Positions 8,801 through 15,975 of a stretch of DNA of 23,120 nucleotides are shown piece by piece. The notes below the pieces were generated by a model, which saw nothing but the letters and a program-made list of their open reading frames with translations, was not told where the DNA came from and ran no database searches. The translations under genes and the position numbers were made by a program. The stretch spans positions 1 to 23,120 of IMG/VR virus record IMGVR_UViG_3300008107_000828. One strand, 5' to 3'. Numbering within the stretch: position 1 is the first letter of the stretch; the number at the start of each line of letters is the position of its first letter. Source of the stretch: a virus.

Positions 8801-11157
8801 ATGGTTTCTACATTCCAGATACTGAAGAGTTCCTTAAAACTAGAACTAATTATAGACAAGCTGTTGGTATTGCTCAAACTAAAAAAGAACTCAAGGCTCT
8901 TAAAGTAGAGTTAGCAGCTAAATACCCTGACCATAAGATTCTTGAACGTGAAACTACTGATAGCATTAAAGATGTTACTGATAGAATGCAAATTCATAAA
9001 GAACGTTTAGCTAGGTCTAAGATTCGTGGAGAAAGACTAGTAGGTCTTCATGGAGTACGCCCTCCTGTAGAAGAACCTTTAGGTGCAGCTATTGAAAGCT
9101 ACAAAAATACAGTAAGAACTTTAACTATAAACGATGCTGATTATGCTCTTAAACGAGAGTTTATGAGAGAGTATGGTCATATGGTTCCAAAGGGAACTTT
9201 CCCAGATGTTGTTGAAGATATAGCTTATAGTTCTAATTACTCTGCAGAGGAGCGTTTAAAGTACTCTAAGGCTGTTGCATTGTTTAACTATAGACAAAGT
9301 TTAGAGTTACTTGGTAACTGGGATACTCTTGATAACTTATGGCAACAAACTTTTCATGGCATTGCTGACATCTTAGAAAATGTGAAAGTTTCACCAGAAA
9401 TATTTAAAGAGTTAGGTAATAAAGGTATTCCAGTTGGTGCTCAAATGCGTAGACTTGCTTCAACATTAAGTATTGCATTGAATCCTCCTAAACAATGGTT
9501 TGTCCAAACAACACAGTTAGTAGAATCTTTAGGCATTGCTCCAACTAATGCTATTGCAAATGTAAGACAAGCTCTTGCTGTTAGAGCAGCTGCTATGGAA
9601 GACTCTTTCTTATTCAAACAACCTGGTCATAAACAAGCTCTTAGACACCTTGCTTGGAAGAGTTTACAAGGTTTTAATGACATTACAGAAGTAGAGTTTA
9701 ATGTTTTAGTAGATGAGTTTAAGAAGTTAATTCCTAGTGCTGATCTAAACTTACTTGTTGCTGATATGTTTAGTGATGCTACTAAAAAGATGGATCCTAC
9801 TGCTTTTGAGAAAGTTACAGGTGCTATTCCTGGAGCAACTGGTGCGGTAGTAGATGCCTTTAAACGAGTTGGCTTTACTAATGCTACTCTTTGGAATAGA
9901 TTAAATCTTTACATTTTTGCAATGAAGGATTTTAAAGCTAAAAACCCAGGTCAAAACTGGATGGTTCCTGCTATTAAAGAAAAGATTGCTTATGATTCTT
10001 GGCAACTTGAAGGTGGTATGACTAAACCAGGTGCTTTAAAATGGCAATCTGAGGGTGCTGCTGCTTTTGTTTTACAGTTCGTAGCTAACAGCTGGAAAAT
10101 GAATATGAATATGTTAGTTAAAGATGCTACTATTTTAACTCCTAAACAAACTGCTAAACTATTTGCAAGTAAACTAGCTTGGTGGGGTAAATATGCAGTA
10201 CCTGGTGGTGCTATTATGTTTAACCACTTACTAGATAATGTAGAAGATCCTAATGCTAGAAAAGCCCTTACAACCTTGTTTGATGGTATTGAGAATTTAA
10301 TTTGGAATAGTATCTTTAGACTAGTTACTGGTGCTAAATATTCTGATATAGATTTTGCAAGTCAATTAAGTTCTGCTGACTTACATCTTTTAGATGCTGC
10401 TAAAAATGTTTACTATGCCTTTGATGCTGATCCAGGAACAGAAGCTCGTTTCCCAATCACTCAAGGTGTGTCAGCTATTTTTGATACGTTCAGAGCTTTA
10501 AATAACTTCTATTCTTTAAAGAAGAACTTAACTCCTGAACAAAAAGATATGGCATACACTCATTTATTTATGGATCTAGCTAATACTGTTAGAGGTTTTG
10601 ATAACACAGCTAAAGCAATTACGGCATGGACATTACGAGATATCAGAAATAAAGATGGTGTTCGTTATGGTATTAATATGTCAGAAGCAGATGCGTTAGG
10701 TAAATTCTTTGGTATGCCTAATGCAGAAGAAAAGAATATTATTGAGTTTAACTTAGCTAAAACAGATCGTAATAAAGCTATTGATGCTCTAGCTAAAAAC
10801 TGGCATAGATATCTTATTAAAGAAGTAGGTAAAGAAAATCCTTCTGATATTAAAATTAAATTTCAAAAGCTTGCTTTATATGAAAACTTTAAACTTGCTA
10901 TGATTGACAGTGGTAAATGGGATCTAGAAGAAGTTGTAACTCTTGATAAGAAATTCCAACAACTTGATAACTATTCTCAGTCTGCTATGAAAGATAGCAT
11001 CTTTAAATTTGTGTATGATCATCAAAACAATTTAAAAACAGAAGAACAAAAGAAAGCTATTCGTATTGTGGAAGACTGGTTAGTTACTCCTAAAGAATTA
11101 AAACCTGAGCAAATTGACTCAATTAAAGATGTACTTGATCAAATTAAATCTAAATAA
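5851..11157 (+). CDS. Giant ejection / internal virion protein, 1768 aa (gp16-like role)
   Basis: This single frame fills 5.3 kb and starts by a TAATG overlap with the gp14-like gene. It is mainly helical and soluble with a Pro/Glu-rich linker near residues 385-415 (PPEDQGPAGPGLEKG). The C-terminal third carries segments typical of large podovirus core proteins: GFTNATLWNRLNLYIFAMKDF, then AAAFVLQFVANSWKMNMNML and a weakly hydrophobic stretch (KYAVPGGAIMFNHLL). T7 gp16 is 1318 aa and carries a transglycosylase domain at its N-terminus; I see no such domain here, and that function is in a separate gene at 13125. The likely role is the internal core that is ejected and spans the host envelope. 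Confidence 0.7.
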   Translation: MLENLQDQVQTSPLREEEPISVTPNYQELSSELSLPPIEEDKKLPRAKDAYEDAFYAVGSFSNTPIEDLKKAADDLLETGYSDLVSTAKQRWATEQDPAIKKTIEGIIADPTIPRDKKTDVLYTYSIGGYVSTDLKDKYIQRTASAVLPSHLDDQIAQEKNITTLPEKLELSISKKQTKVLKDLSNSISDTVIKNSKDIDFKVPSQVYAHSLKSLDLMKDTILDGIKFANGTLKGYKQSGAEAIALENLLFESVPWLADFTGRTLSLGIQAGQLKKPSFKEAADIGGTMKKELGLVYSPIVESFIEGQTKLFGVEKEYKESSISKGLAKLGEKIDNAATLVEKKTNGEVSKEAFIYGVDLFSIFAPHLLGKGYNKLKKAYKDRQPKEGEILPPEDQGPAGPGLEKGLSEAIEGEYTKTYDPVTGQEVDIAKTKVQAQREANLNKAETIDSETGKVVTSTVDLDLGIPPDSPIDVTNQTNPLIGSDVSILAITDMTGQSAERLGTTRASIFFSSILPSLERRSIDLTNNPDLRAKLRALETDLQSNLDYALFDPNALDIYEYYGDRLAIDRVINEAALPYLKLNDSLVNQTNFSFKGSLLFTRNEHFYFDTKEQVIDAYNNLVNSLEHLPESESKIAIYDKKTGQRLTFDEFVKSKKYDTKDTLVPTEANELAIEWNFNKEYDALASFINGLAHHQVKLHKAFGGFDVTKLAMSKFGSENLFWTAKFPNWVQKQYARQAERAAFVSSKALITAQDLIAKSKNPAELNKLILDANDLGLDLVPLHSGVNQVTGRFERGISDLFPDLSDKQHKALFAELAQWRVLNNHFYETANIAARYDLVDRGFTSSIYSNGKYLGAVKTEFPLFTETQEIPKFVYDLESKQAVPFKKYQGEPVKPGNYDITGRQLVQLEKPISNTIEYQSYNPDGSLGPIKQVTSIYNFALAGTKVIVRDALPNKVLPKIPGHAPVLNKGLYIVMIEPKELTVNGFYIPDTEEFLKTRTNYRQAVGIAQTKKELKALKVELAAKYPDHKILERETTDSIKDVTDRMQIHKERLARSKIRGERLVGLHGVRPPVEEPLGAAIESYKNTVRTLTINDADYALKREFMREYGHMVPKGTFPDVVEDIAYSSNYSAEERLKYSKAVALFNYRQSLELLGNWDTLDNLWQQTFHGIADILENVKVSPEIFKELGNKGIPVGAQMRRLASTLSIALNPPKQWFVQTTQLVESLGIAPTNAIANVRQALAVRAAAMEDSFLFKQPGHKQALRHLAWKSLQGFNDITEVEFNVLVDEFKKLIPSADLNLLVADMFSDATKKMDPTAFEKVTGAIPGATGAVVDAFKRVGFTNATLWNRLNLYIFAMKDFKAKNPGQNWMVPAIKEKIAYDSWQLEGGMTKPGALKWQSEGAAAFVLQFVANSWKMNMNMLVKDATILTPKQTAKLFASKLAWWGKYAVPGGAIMFNHLLDNVEDPNARKALTTLFDGIENLIWNSIFRLVTGAKYSDIDFASQLSSADLHLLDAAKNVYYAFDADPGTEARFPITQGVSAIFDTFRALNNFYSLKKNLTPEQKDMAYTHLFMDLANTVRGFDNTAKAITAWTLRDIRNKDGVRYGINMSEADALGKFFGMPNAEEKNIIEFNLAKTDRNKAIDALAKNWHRYLIKEVGKENPSDIKIKFQKLALYENFKLAMIDSGKWDLEEVVTLDKKFQQLDNYSQSAMKDSIFKFVYDHQNNLKTEEQKKAIRIVEDWLVTPKELKPEQIDSIKDVLDQIKSK

Positions 11158-11168
11158 AGGATAAAATA

Positions 11169-13124
11169 ATGGCAACACCCTCTTTTTCTAAACAACTAAA
11201 TATTGTAGATCCTCAGTTTACTCCTCCAGTGAGTAAAGCAGGACTTATAGAAGGTGAAAAGTATAGTAATCTAGCAAATACTCTTAAGATGGGTGTTGAA
11301 TTTGCTACTGACTATTCAAAAAAGTCTACTCTTAAAGAGTTAGAGTCTGATTTATCAACAGAATCTGAAAAGTATATTGCACAGAGCCCTTCTTATCAAG
11401 GTCTTTTAAAGAATAATATTGAAAGTCTTGAAGCTGAACTAACTCAAACTAAAGGCAATCCTAATTTAGCTCCTGATGCTATTGATGTTAAAGTTAAAGA
11501 GATTCAATCACAACTTAATACAGAAACTCAAAGATTAACTAATGCTAGAGATCAAGGTACTATTACCCCTTTAGAATTAGAGACTCGTTTAGATCGTATT
11601 ACTCGTGATAAAGTAGCTCAGAATCCTATGTTTAGGAAAGAGATTATTGCTCATGGAGCACAAACTAAAGATTTATTAGGTATTTCTGGTATTGTTAAAC
11701 AAGACATAGACTACTACAATAAACTAGATCAAGCTAGAAAAGAAAGAGAAACTCGTATCTATAAGTTAGCAGAAGATTACAAATTAGATATTGTAAACGA
11801 CCCTCAATTTAGAAACTTAGATGGTACTACAAACTTACTAGCTGTAGAAGCTGAAGGTAATAAACGAAGAGGCTACATGGGTGTCAAACAAATGGGAGAT
11901 ACTCTAGCTGGTATGAAAGATATTGAGACTAAACTTAAAAAAGAAGATATTCTTAATAATGATTTACCTAATAAGTTTTTACAAGGTAATATACTAACTC
12001 TTCAAAATGAAGTAAATACTTTATTTAATATGCCTATTACTGAAGCTAACTATACTGAAAGACTCCGTTCATTAGAAGATGCCATTCAAAGAGGAAAAAT
12101 GTCTATAAACGGAATGACAGGTAGATACCGTAATGATAAAGATATTGCTTGGATTGCTGATGAATATAATAATATGGCAGATCGTTTACGAACTAACTTT
12201 AAAGATATTAAGAGTGGTAAAGAGTTAAATGATTTCTTTACTAATCAGTATAGTGCTATTGACTCTAAACAGAAGCTAGGTTTATCTCAAATGGTTAATA
12301 TGGCCGAACATAATTGGAGAATGAACATTATTGAGAAAGCAGGCCCTACACTATCTGCTACTGAGAAAACTAACTTAATGTCTACTACACTGGTACTAGC
12401 TAATCAATTTAGTTTAGGTCAAGCCTCTAGAAATATACAACTTTCTGATCAAGTTTTAACTGATACCTTTGGTAAAAAACTAACTAGTGGTCAAACTCAA
12501 GGTGATATTTTAGTTAAACAAACAACTGATTTGATATTAAAAACAGATGTAAAGGATCCTTCTTTTGAGTATAACTCTAATACTCTTGGTAATCTTTTAA
12601 AATCTCAACATATATTCATTAACTCAGGAACTATTTCTAGTAATGAAAAACTTAAAGAGTCAGATAAAGTAATGTTAACCTTAGGTAACTCTAAACTTAG
12701 AGCTAAGAATATTCAGTTCTCAGAAGATGTAAAAGGTGATATTACTGACTTAATTCAAACTTATGCTAAAGATGTAGATACAGAAATTACAAAACTCAAA
12801 GGTAGACCTGATGGTATAACAGTTAGTTCTTCACCTGATGGTACACTTGTTGCAGTAAAAGATCCTAGTGTTAAAGTAGCTAATGAAATGGATCAAAGAA
12901 ACTACATTAATAAGTTTAATGGTGTTATCATTAATCGTATTAATAATAGTTTAAAAGCCTATGCTACTTTATACAATATGGATACTAAAACAGCAGCTCC
13001 TGAGTTCCTAAGTAAGTTCTATGGTAGTACTTTTAGTAACTTACAATCTGTAAAAGATCAAGTAGACACAACTCCTGGTCTAACAGATAAGCAAAAAGAA
13101 GCTAACAAAATCCTAGGAATGTAA
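11169..13124 (+). CDS. Ejection / internal virion protein, 651 aa (gp15-like role)
   Basis: The product starts at ATG 11169 after AAGGA with 8-base spacing and is predicted mostly helical, with long coiled-coil stretches in residues 55-200 (LKNNIESLEAELTQTKG, EIQSQLNTETQRLTNARDQG). There is no signal peptide or membrane segment. Its size is near that of T7 gp15 (747 aa) and it lies within the core-protein set between the giant protein and the transglycosylase. The order here (14-like, giant 16-like, 15-like) differs from T7 (14, 15, 16). The assignment rests on size, helical character and position. Confidence 0.6.
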   Translation: MATPSFSKQLNIVDPQFTPPVSKAGLIEGEKYSNLANTLKMGVEFATDYSKKSTLKELESDLSTESEKYIAQSPSYQGLLKNNIESLEAELTQTKGNPNLAPDAIDVKVKEIQSQLNTETQRLTNARDQGTITPLELETRLDRITRDKVAQNPMFRKEIIAHGAQTKDLLGISGIVKQDIDYYNKLDQARKERETRIYKLAEDYKLDIVNDPQFRNLDGTTNLLAVEAEGNKRRGYMGVKQMGDTLAGMKDIETKLKKEDILNNDLPNKFLQGNILTLQNEVNTLFNMPITEANYTERLRSLEDAIQRGKMSINGMTGRYRNDKDIAWIADEYNNMADRLRTNFKDIKSGKELNDFFTNQYSAIDSKQKLGLSQMVNMAEHNWRMNIIEKAGPTLSATEKTNLMSTTLVLANQFSLGQASRNIQLSDQVLTDTFGKKLTSGQTQGDILVKQTTDLILKTDVKDPSFEYNSNTLGNLLKSQHIFINSGTISSNEKLKESDKVMLTLGNSKLRAKNIQFSEDVKGDITDLIQTYAKDVDTEITKLKGRPDGITVSSSPDGTLVAVKDPSVKVANEMDQRNYINKFNGVIINRINNSLKAYATLYNMDTKTAAPEFLSKFYGSTFSNLQSVKDQVDTTPGLTDKQKEANKILGM

Positions 13125-13784
13125 ATGGATAAAAATAGTTTAGCCAATATGTATGCTGATTGGATCGTTAAAAACTCCAATAAAAAAGGAACATCTGAGT
13201 TTAACACTGTAGCTGATGCTTATAAAGAGACGCTACAATTAATAAGGGGAGGACCTTCAAATGATGAAAAAACTATTCCTAGCACTAGTGTTTCTAGTGT
13301 TGATGACATCAGCAAAAAAACCGAACAAGAGGTTTCAAATGTAGAACCTACAAAGGTTAGTATGTTAGGGAAGTTACCTAAGTTTATTTCTGATGCTAAT
13401 GCGGGTGAGGTTGACAAGAACCTTATGCCTAAATTAAAGAAACAAGAAACAGGTAATAGACATATTGATCCAACAACAATGCAATTGATTAAATCTTCTA
13501 AAGGAGCTGAGGGAGTTACTCAAGTAATGCCTGCTACTGGTATAGATCCAGGGTATGGAGTTAAACCTTTACAGAATAACTCTGAACAAGAGTTTACTCG
13601 TTTCTCTACAGACTATATTAAAGCTATGTTAAAAGAGTTTGATGGTGATACAGAGAAGGCTTTAGCGGCTTATAATTGGGGACCTGTAGTACTTAAGGCT
13701 CATATTAAGAAGCATGGAGATAAATGGAAAGAGAAGCTACCTAGTGAAACAAAGAACTATGTAGCCTCTATTATGGGGAACTAG
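13125..13784 (+). CDS. Lytic transglycosylase (SLT-type) virion protein
   Basis: The 219-aa protein cleaves peptidoglycan glycan strands, probably to open the cell wall during DNA ejection. Residues 103-190 hold the SLT motifs: KKQETGNRH with catalytic Glu108, KGAEGVTQVMPATG (127-139), and ALAAYNWGP (179-187). Residues 9-37 (YADWIVKNSNKKGTSEFNTV, then DAYK) match a short motif common in phage core proteins. Residues 42-95 are a low-complexity linker. The start directly abuts the previous stop, with AGGA 6 bases upstream. There is no signal peptide in this frame, but a second frame inside the linker encodes one (see 13261). Its stop shares CTAG with the opposing gene. Confidence 0.85.
   Translation: MDKNSLANMYADWIVKNSNKKGTSEFNTVADAYKETLQLIRGGPSNDEKTIPSTSVSSVDDISKKTEQEVSNVEPTKVSMLGKLPKFISDANAGEVDKNLMPKLKKQETGNRHIDPTTMQLIKSSKGAEGVTQVMPATGIDPGYGVKPLQNNSEQEFTRFSTDYIKAMLKEFDGDTEKALAAYNWGPVVLKAHIKKHGDKWKEKLPSETKNYVASIMGN
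13261..13344 (+). CDS. Nested signal-peptide-like ORF inside the transglycosylase gene
   Basis: In the +1 frame relative to the transglycosylase, an ATG at 13261 follows AGGGGAGGA (13245-13253) at ideal spacing. The 27-aa ORF begins MMKKLFLALVFLVLMTSA and continues KKPNKRFQM before TAG. This is a textbook N-terminal Sec signal: basic n-region, a hydrophobic core of about 12 residues and a plausible cleavage site after TSA. The strong ribosome binding site plus such a peptide is unlikely by chance. It may be a small membrane peptide in its own right, the start of an exported transglycosylase made by frameshifting at the A7 run at 13314-13320, or the remnant of a gene altered by an indel. Confidence 0.5.
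   Translation: MMKKLFLALVFLVLMTSAKKPNKRFQM
13314..13320 (+). other. A7 run matching a -1 frameshift heptamer (A_AAA_AAA)
   Basis: In the frame of the nested signal peptide the codons are GCA AAA AAA, so the heptamer A AAA AAA has the X XXY YYZ phasing of -1 slippery sites. After a -1 slip the next codon is ACC at 13320, exactly the transglycosylase frame at Thr66. The fused product would be 174 aa: 20 residues of signal region plus transglycosylase residues 66-219. A weak stem, AGGTT/AACCT (13330-13349), lies 9 bases downstream. Use of the site is inference. Confidence 0.35.
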
Positions 13785-14152
13785 ATAGATTTAATTACCA
13801 TTACTGGTATACCTCTCTTTTGAGAGTACTTAATCGAGTACTCTGTTCCCTTACTCTTCCCGTCCCAAATAGCTAAGACTTTATCAGCATTGTCTATGAT
13901 CTGTTTAGACCTAATGAAGAAGTATTTACTACTAAATTCTGCACTAGGATCTAACAAATGGTATGGCAAAAACTCTATGAAGTCATATCCATGAGTCTTT
14001 GCATACTCTTTTGATATCTGATCAACTCCTTTAGCCCCACCTGAGATAAATACAGGGGTTCCTACGACCTGTTCTTTAATAAACTTGTCTATAATAGGAA
14101 TGACTATCTCAGGTTTATCGAGACTTCTACTACCTACAATGCAAATTTTCAT
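13781..14152 (-). CDS. SLOG / DUF2493-like Rossmann-fold nucleotide-binding protein
   Basis: The 123-aa protein has the signature of the YspA/DUF2493 branch of the SLOG superfamily: MKICIVGSRSLDKPE at the start, VFISGGAKGVDQISKEYAK (residues about 44-62), IDNADKVLAIWDGKSKGTEY (about 86-105) and a final beta strand IPVMVIKSI. The family binds nucleotides or nucleotide derivatives; its phage role is not established. It is the last gene of the - strand block, starts by an ATGA overlap with a 42-aa ORF, and its stop codon pairs with the transglycosylase stop inside one CTAG. Proximity to the reductase suggests a link with nucleotide metabolism, but that is only inference. Confidence 0.75.
   Translation of the reverse strand: MKICIVGSRSLDKPEIVIPIIDKFIKEQVVGTPVFISGGAKGVDQISKEYAKTHGYDFIEFLPYHLLDPSAEFSSKYFFIRSKQIIDNADKVLAIWDGKSKGTEYSIKYSQKRGIPVMVIKSI
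13823..13844. repeat. Perfect 8-bp inverted repeat near the convergent gene ends
   Basis: AGAGTACT (13823-13830) and AGTACTCT (13837-13844) flank a 6-base loop inside the SLOG gene, about 40 bases from the convergent stop codons. A second possible hairpin, CTCTC-TTTT-GAGAG (13813-13826), shares one arm with it. Neither is followed by a T run on either strand, so they are not classical intrinsic terminators, though the transcripts could fold here. Confidence 0.35.
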
Positions 14153-14277
14153 TGCTTCTCTAAAGAGAATTGTAACCTTAGAATGAGTAAGTCAATGAGG
14201 AAATAACTAAAGTATTCATCTTCTACATACTCAAATCCTACGTTTAAACCTGTAATAAATTCCATATCAAATAACAT
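14149..14277 (-). CDS. 42-aa conserved-type acidic/hydrophobic phage protein
   Basis: Between the reductase and SLOG genes an ORF starts at ATG 14277 with a strong AAGGAG 6 bases upstream that overlaps the reductase stop, and ends in an ATGA overlap with the SLOG gene. The product begins MLFDMEFITGLNVGFEYVED and ends LILRLQFSLEKQ. The pattern GLxVGFEY, then an acidic patch, then YFLIDLLILRL, matches a small protein I recall from many aquatic podoviruses. The function is unknown. Strong ribosome site and exact fit in the gap make it very likely real. Confidence 0.72.
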   Translation of the reverse strand: MLFDMEFITGLNVGFEYVEDEYFSYFLIDLLILRLQFSLEKQ

Positions 14278-14286
14278 AATATCTCC

Positions 14287-15894
14287 TTAAATTTCACAAG
14301 AACCAGCAGTACATGCTAGTGTTTGTTGGCCTGTTGTATTATCTTCTACTTCTAAGAAGTCTGCCCAATCTATACGACTAGGAGTCTTAGCAAGAAGTTC
14401 CTTGTATTGCTCTTCAGTACAATCTTCGTAAGGAGCTTGTTGATATGTATGATTAGAATGTGGTAAGAAAGATACACCACTAATCTCATCAAAATGTTTC
14501 CATACCCAAGCACCTACTTCAGGCCACTCTTCATCCTTAACTGAGATAGTTACAGATGGTTTATGCTCACACCAATGACGCTGATATACTAACCATATTT
14601 CTAATTGCTCTATAGCAGTCTTATCGTTCCTAAGGATAGCACCTTTAGGGGCTTTCATAGGGAAACTAAATACTGCAGTACTGTCAGGACGGAATACTTC
14701 ATCCTCTACTGTGACTCCCATTGCCTTGAGGTAATCGTAGATCGGATCCTTTTTATCCATGCGTATGCGTCTAGTATAAAAGTCGTTGTGACGAGCGTGG
14801 ATACCACTAGCGGAATCAACCAACTGTGACACAGTACCTGAAGGTTTAACGCAAGTAATAGAAGCAGAAGGTGCGATATCAAATTTCTTCGCATATTCCA
14901 GGATAATCTCTGAGCATGGATTGGTTCCGTAGCTGAGAGTCGGATCGCGTCTTCCCCACTTATTTGCTTGATTCTGAGCAGCAACACGATTAAAGATTCC
15001 TCGTTCACCTGATTTTGACTTAACCAAACTGAGCCACTCTTCCATGAAAGTTTCGCTATCGGGTTTTTCTGTATAGGCGACAGAGTTATTGGCAAGTCCT
15101 CTATGTGAATTATCATTGTACCATGCTCCTGTTTTAGCATCTCTCATACGTTTATCAGTAAGATTTGAGAGTGAAATAAGAGCAGAGCGTCTTACTCCTC
15201 CTACAACTACAATCTCACCTATCATACACATAATATCGTGTACTTCAATTGAATTTAACTTACGACCCTTAGCCTTTTTAAATGACTCTACTACAAAGTC
15301 AAAGAGTTTCTTGAGTGGTTCAGGGCCACTGGCACGACCTCCAAATACTTTAAGTCTTGCTCCCGCAGGTCTTACTTTAGAGAAGTCAAATGTAGGTATA
15401 TCACCTTCCCATAAAGAAGATAAGAGTTTCTTAAAGGCTTTAGCCCACCCTAGTTTACTATCCTCAACAAAGATAACATCATCTACATATTTTAATTCAG
15501 AAGGTACTTCAGGAAGTTTGTCTATCTCTTGACGTTCACAAGAGAATCCAACTCCTGTTCCGTTCATGAGTATATATAAAGCTTCACTAAAAGCACGTTT
15601 ATTATTAACAGCAAGATAGCTACAATTATAAGCAGCGATATTATCTCTTTCACAGGCTTCCCCAGCAGTCATGAGTAAACGCATAGAAGGCATAACTTCT
15701 AGGTTTAAGACTGAGTTATGTAAGTCAGCCCACTCTGTTGTATCTAATTCAACTTTAGTTTTAAGATATTCAGTTAAACGGGTTACTGTTTCTTCCCAAT
15801 TTTCTCTACGTTTCTTTTCAGGCATATATCGAGCATACCTGCTCATTGCTATTACTTCTTGGTATACACTTGGTAAACTACTCATAAGTATCAT
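14287..15894 (-). CDS. Class II (adenosylcobalamin-dependent) ribonucleotide reductase, internally shortened
   Basis: This enzyme converts ribonucleotides to deoxyribonucleotides for phage DNA synthesis. Visible parts are AAYNCSYLAV with Cys91 (equivalent to C119 of the Lactobacillus leichmannii enzyme), YGTNPCSEIIL with the thiyl-radical Cys327 and Glu329, SITCVKPSGTVSQLVDSASG (345-364), WCEHKPSVTISV, and the C-terminal redox pair in LACTAGSCEI (Cys528, Cys533). At 535 aa it is far shorter than the 739-aa monomeric model. NPCSEIILE runs directly into YAKKFDIAPSA, so the segment with the second catalytic cysteine (C419 equivalent) seems absent. Start: ATG 15894 or the ATG at 15885; AGAGGA precedes both. 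Confidence 0.85.
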   Translation of the reverse strand: MILMSSLPSVYQEVIAMSRYARYMPEKKRRENWEETVTRLTEYLKTKVELDTTEWADLHNSVLNLEVMPSMRLLMTAGEACERDNIAAYNCSYLAVNNKRAFSEALYILMNGTGVGFSCERQEIDKLPEVPSELKYVDDVIFVEDSKLGWAKAFKKLLSSLWEGDIPTFDFSKVRPAGARLKVFGGRASGPEPLKKLFDFVVESFKKAKGRKLNSIEVHDIMCMIGEIVVVGGVRRSALISLSNLTDKRMRDAKTGAWYNDNSHRGLANNSVAYTEKPDSETFMEEWLSLVKSKSGERGIFNRVAAQNQANKWGRRDPTLSYGTNPCSEIILEYAKKFDIAPSASITCVKPSGTVSQLVDSASGIHARHNDFYTRRIRMDKKDPIYDYLKAMGVTVEDEVFRPDSTAVFSFPMKAPKGAILRNDKTAIEQLEIWLVYQRHWCEHKPSVTISVKDEEWPEVGAWVWKHFDEISGVSFLPHSNHTYQQAPYEDCTEEQYKELLAKTPSRIDWADFLEVEDNTTGQQTLACTAGSCEI

Positions 15895-15964
15895 ATTCCT
15901 CTAATTCGTTATCGGTTTCTTTTAGTAATCTATCTAGATTCTCTTCAATTTTATCTTGAAACAT
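15878..15964 (-). CDS. Possible 28-aa acidic ORF between DUF3310 and reductase genes
   Basis: A short ORF starts at ATG 15964, eleven bases after the DUF3310 stop, and ends by overlapping the reductase start. It reads MFQDKIEENLDRLLKETDNE and ends with YDTYE. It fills the only gap between these genes. The ribosome site is weak (GGTG directly upstream). It could be a coupling leader for the reductase rather than a functional protein, or just spacer sequence. Confidence 0.35.
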   Translation of the reverse strand: MFQDKIEENLDRLLKETDNELEEYDTYE

Positions 15965-15975
15965 CACCAGTAGAT

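Noticed and set aside
13813-13844. Inverted repeats near the convergent stops as a bidirectional terminator
   Set aside because: Stems are real but neither strand has a T run after them, so I list only an inverted repeat, not a terminator.
14149-14286. tRNA gene in the gap between reductase and SLOG genes
   Set aside because: No cloverleaf arms or T-arm consensus could be seen; the gap is explained by the 42-aa ORF.
14706-15140. 144-aa ORF on the - strand inside the reductase gene in another frame
   Set aside because: It lies fully within the conserved reductase sequence, has no supporting start signals and no recognisable domain; a shadow frame.
15089-15532. 147-aa ORF on the + strand opposite the reductase
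   Set aside because: Antisense to a well conserved enzyme, Ser/Leu/Pro-rich composition typical of complementary-strand shadows, no ribosome site.
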